64,000 bases of DNA from Combretum micranthum. Its lineage: Eukaryota; Streptophyta; Magnoliopsida; Myrtales; Combretaceae. Positions within the stretch are counted from its first letter, which is position 1. Each line of letters begins with the position of its first letter. The DNA is taken from assembly GCA_024138025.1 (NCBI GenBank), contig JAMXBD010000574.1, positions 124,001 through 188,000 on the forward strand. The letters are read 5' to 3'. Positions 63,050 to 64,000 of this stretch are shown in pieces. Both the position numbers and the translations under genes were made by a program. The notes beneath the pieces were generated by a model, which searched no databases, had not been told where the DNA came from, and worked only from the letters and a program-made list of their open reading frames with translations.

Positions 63050-63320
63050 TGCCTCAAGGCCGGTAGTGTAAACGATGTACGCCGGCGCTTACATGGATAG
63101 GCCGCGGCTTACAGGTGGCTACACTCAAACAGAGGCTACGTAAAATAATTTTCACGTAAAACATCAACGTATGCCGGCTACCTGGAGATCTACGCCGGCG
63201 GTGTAGGGCTGGCGTACGTTGAAAGCTAGCGGCATTCAACACCAGTGCTTTCCATATGAAATTTTTCTCTACAAAATGATTTACACCGGCATCTGGAGAT
63301 TTAGGCCAATGGCCTTGAGC
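63050..63320 (+). repeat. GC-rich block of GCCGGC / TGTAA-TTACA subrepeats in LTR H
   Basis: At least seven GCCGG-type cores in about 270 bases, most next to gtgtaa or its complement ttacac/ttacat (for example 'gccggtagtgtaaac', 'gccggcgcttacat', 'gccggcggtgtagg', 'acaccggcatctgg'). It stands out in a window that is otherwise strongly AT-rich. It falls in the first intron-like stretch of the LTR. Confidence 0.75.
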
Positions 63321-63370
63321 CGGCTTACAGTTAAAATTTTCCAACGAAAGCTTTTCTGACCTAAACCGAA

Positions 63371-63407
<37 letters not shown>

Positions 63408-64000
63408 CTTCCAAGTATGTATATGTTTATAAATATGTATTAGATAGTAACTATATACTAGTATTTAAGTTCGTTAGAATTAATATCTAATAACTTTCGA
63501 AACCCTACAACTAAGACAATATTTAGAGTATTATTAGTCTAATATTTGTTTTAACAAGATAAGTTATAAGAATGGAATTGAAATAAGCTAATTTCTTGAG
63601 TAATGAGACTTATAAAAATAACCAAACAATTATGTGAGATAAAAATAGAAAAACCGATGAAACTAAGTATTAATATTGAGTCTAGGACACTAATCACATA
63701 TAGGGATTAGCTAATGATATTGATGAATACTTTGTTTAAATAGGTGAATTTGACTCATTAGAAGATCTACCAGTGGACTACTACGACTGAGTCGGTATGA
63801 GCAGGTGAGTAATTCAGTCATATTGTACTGGTTGTGGTTGTAAATAGTCGAATATGTAATGCAAGATAAACAAATGAGTGTTTGTTGGAAGTATTGTATG
63901 ATCTGATTGTATGATTGCTAAAATATCTTTATACAAGCGATAACGAAATGGTGGGTGTTGTGCTGTAATATAATAATGATTATGTGTGATGTATGGTCAC

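Larger units (their letters stand above)
61415..64000 (+). mobile_element. LTR H, third giant-LTR type (partial, runs off the window)
   Basis: Starts TGTAAACCCCGGG inside copia gag. TATA-like run 62532-62552, leader ending about 62731 before GTAAGT, a GC-rich block with CCGGC repeats at 63050-63320, an (AT)n run 63377-63401, and an exon-like segment 63744-63804 (AATAG before, GTGAGT after) whose 'gtggactactacgactgag' matches the middle exon of the alpha family. I did not see the conserved stem-loop. The other end is outside the window. Frames at 62514-62795 and 63054-63344 (minus) overlap the AT run and GC block and are not credible genes. Confidence 0.7.

Noticed and set aside
63054..63344. 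96-codon minus-strand frame in a GC-rich block
   Set aside because: Follows the GCCGGC subrepeats; arginine, proline and histidine content comes from the repeat rather than a protein family.
1..64000. CRISPR arrays, operons, riboswitches or bacterial-type signals
   Set aside because: None seen; the sequence is eukaryotic plant repeat DNA.

Overview
The window looks like heterochromatic, repeat-filled DNA from a flowering plant, probably a eudicot; the species cannot be named. The evidence is plant-type LTR retrotransposons with initiator tRNA-Met primer-binding sites, hAT transposon debris, an apparent endogenous caulimovirid fragment, AT-rich composition, and no intact host gene, tRNA gene or rRNA gene. 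Every long reading frame is either a decayed transposon protein or low-complexity noise.

Layout. 1-4684: minus-strand LTR element A (leader, primer-binding site, 3.7 kb 5' LTR). 4685-8800 and 13387-13804: gag-pol pseudogene of a Del/Tekay-like Ty3/gypsy element, split by solo LTR B (8801-13386). 13838-about 15912: polypurine tract and 3' LTR of that gypsy element. 15913-23202: unassigned DNA with small repeats. 23203-26843: solo LTR C. 26844-33158: sparse DNA with a hAT transposase fragment and a decayed caulimovirid-like segment ending in a movement-protein-like region. 33159-34508: diverged LTR piece carrying a clean 696 bp hAT MITE with 8 bp target duplications. 34509-64000: a multi-level nest. 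LTR F holds solo LTR G, LTR E (itself holding solo LTR D) and a Ty1/copia element. The copia 5' LTR is split by a complete 10.7 kb giant-LTR element (perfect 5 bp duplications), and its gag is cut by LTR H.

The main point of interest is a superfamily of giant, non-coding LTRs (3.3-5.5 kb; copies A-H plus both LTRs of the complete element). All start TGTAA and most end near GTGACA. They share an internal plan: U3 with a TATA box, a first exon-like leader ending AG|GTAA, a long intron-like stretch, a 60-100 bp exon-like segment between a pyrimidine tract/AG and GTGAGT, another intron-like stretch, often a third short exon-like segment, then the primer-binding site. A conserved stem-loop lies just upstream of the middle exon in nine copies. 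The only complete copy has about 0.85 kb between LTRs totalling almost 9.9 kb, so it must be non-autonomous. I separate two main families: alpha (A, C, D, F, G) and beta (B, E and the complete element). H is a more diverged third type.

Nothing here works together as a host pathway. Repeated insertion of related elements into one another explains nearly all of the sequence.
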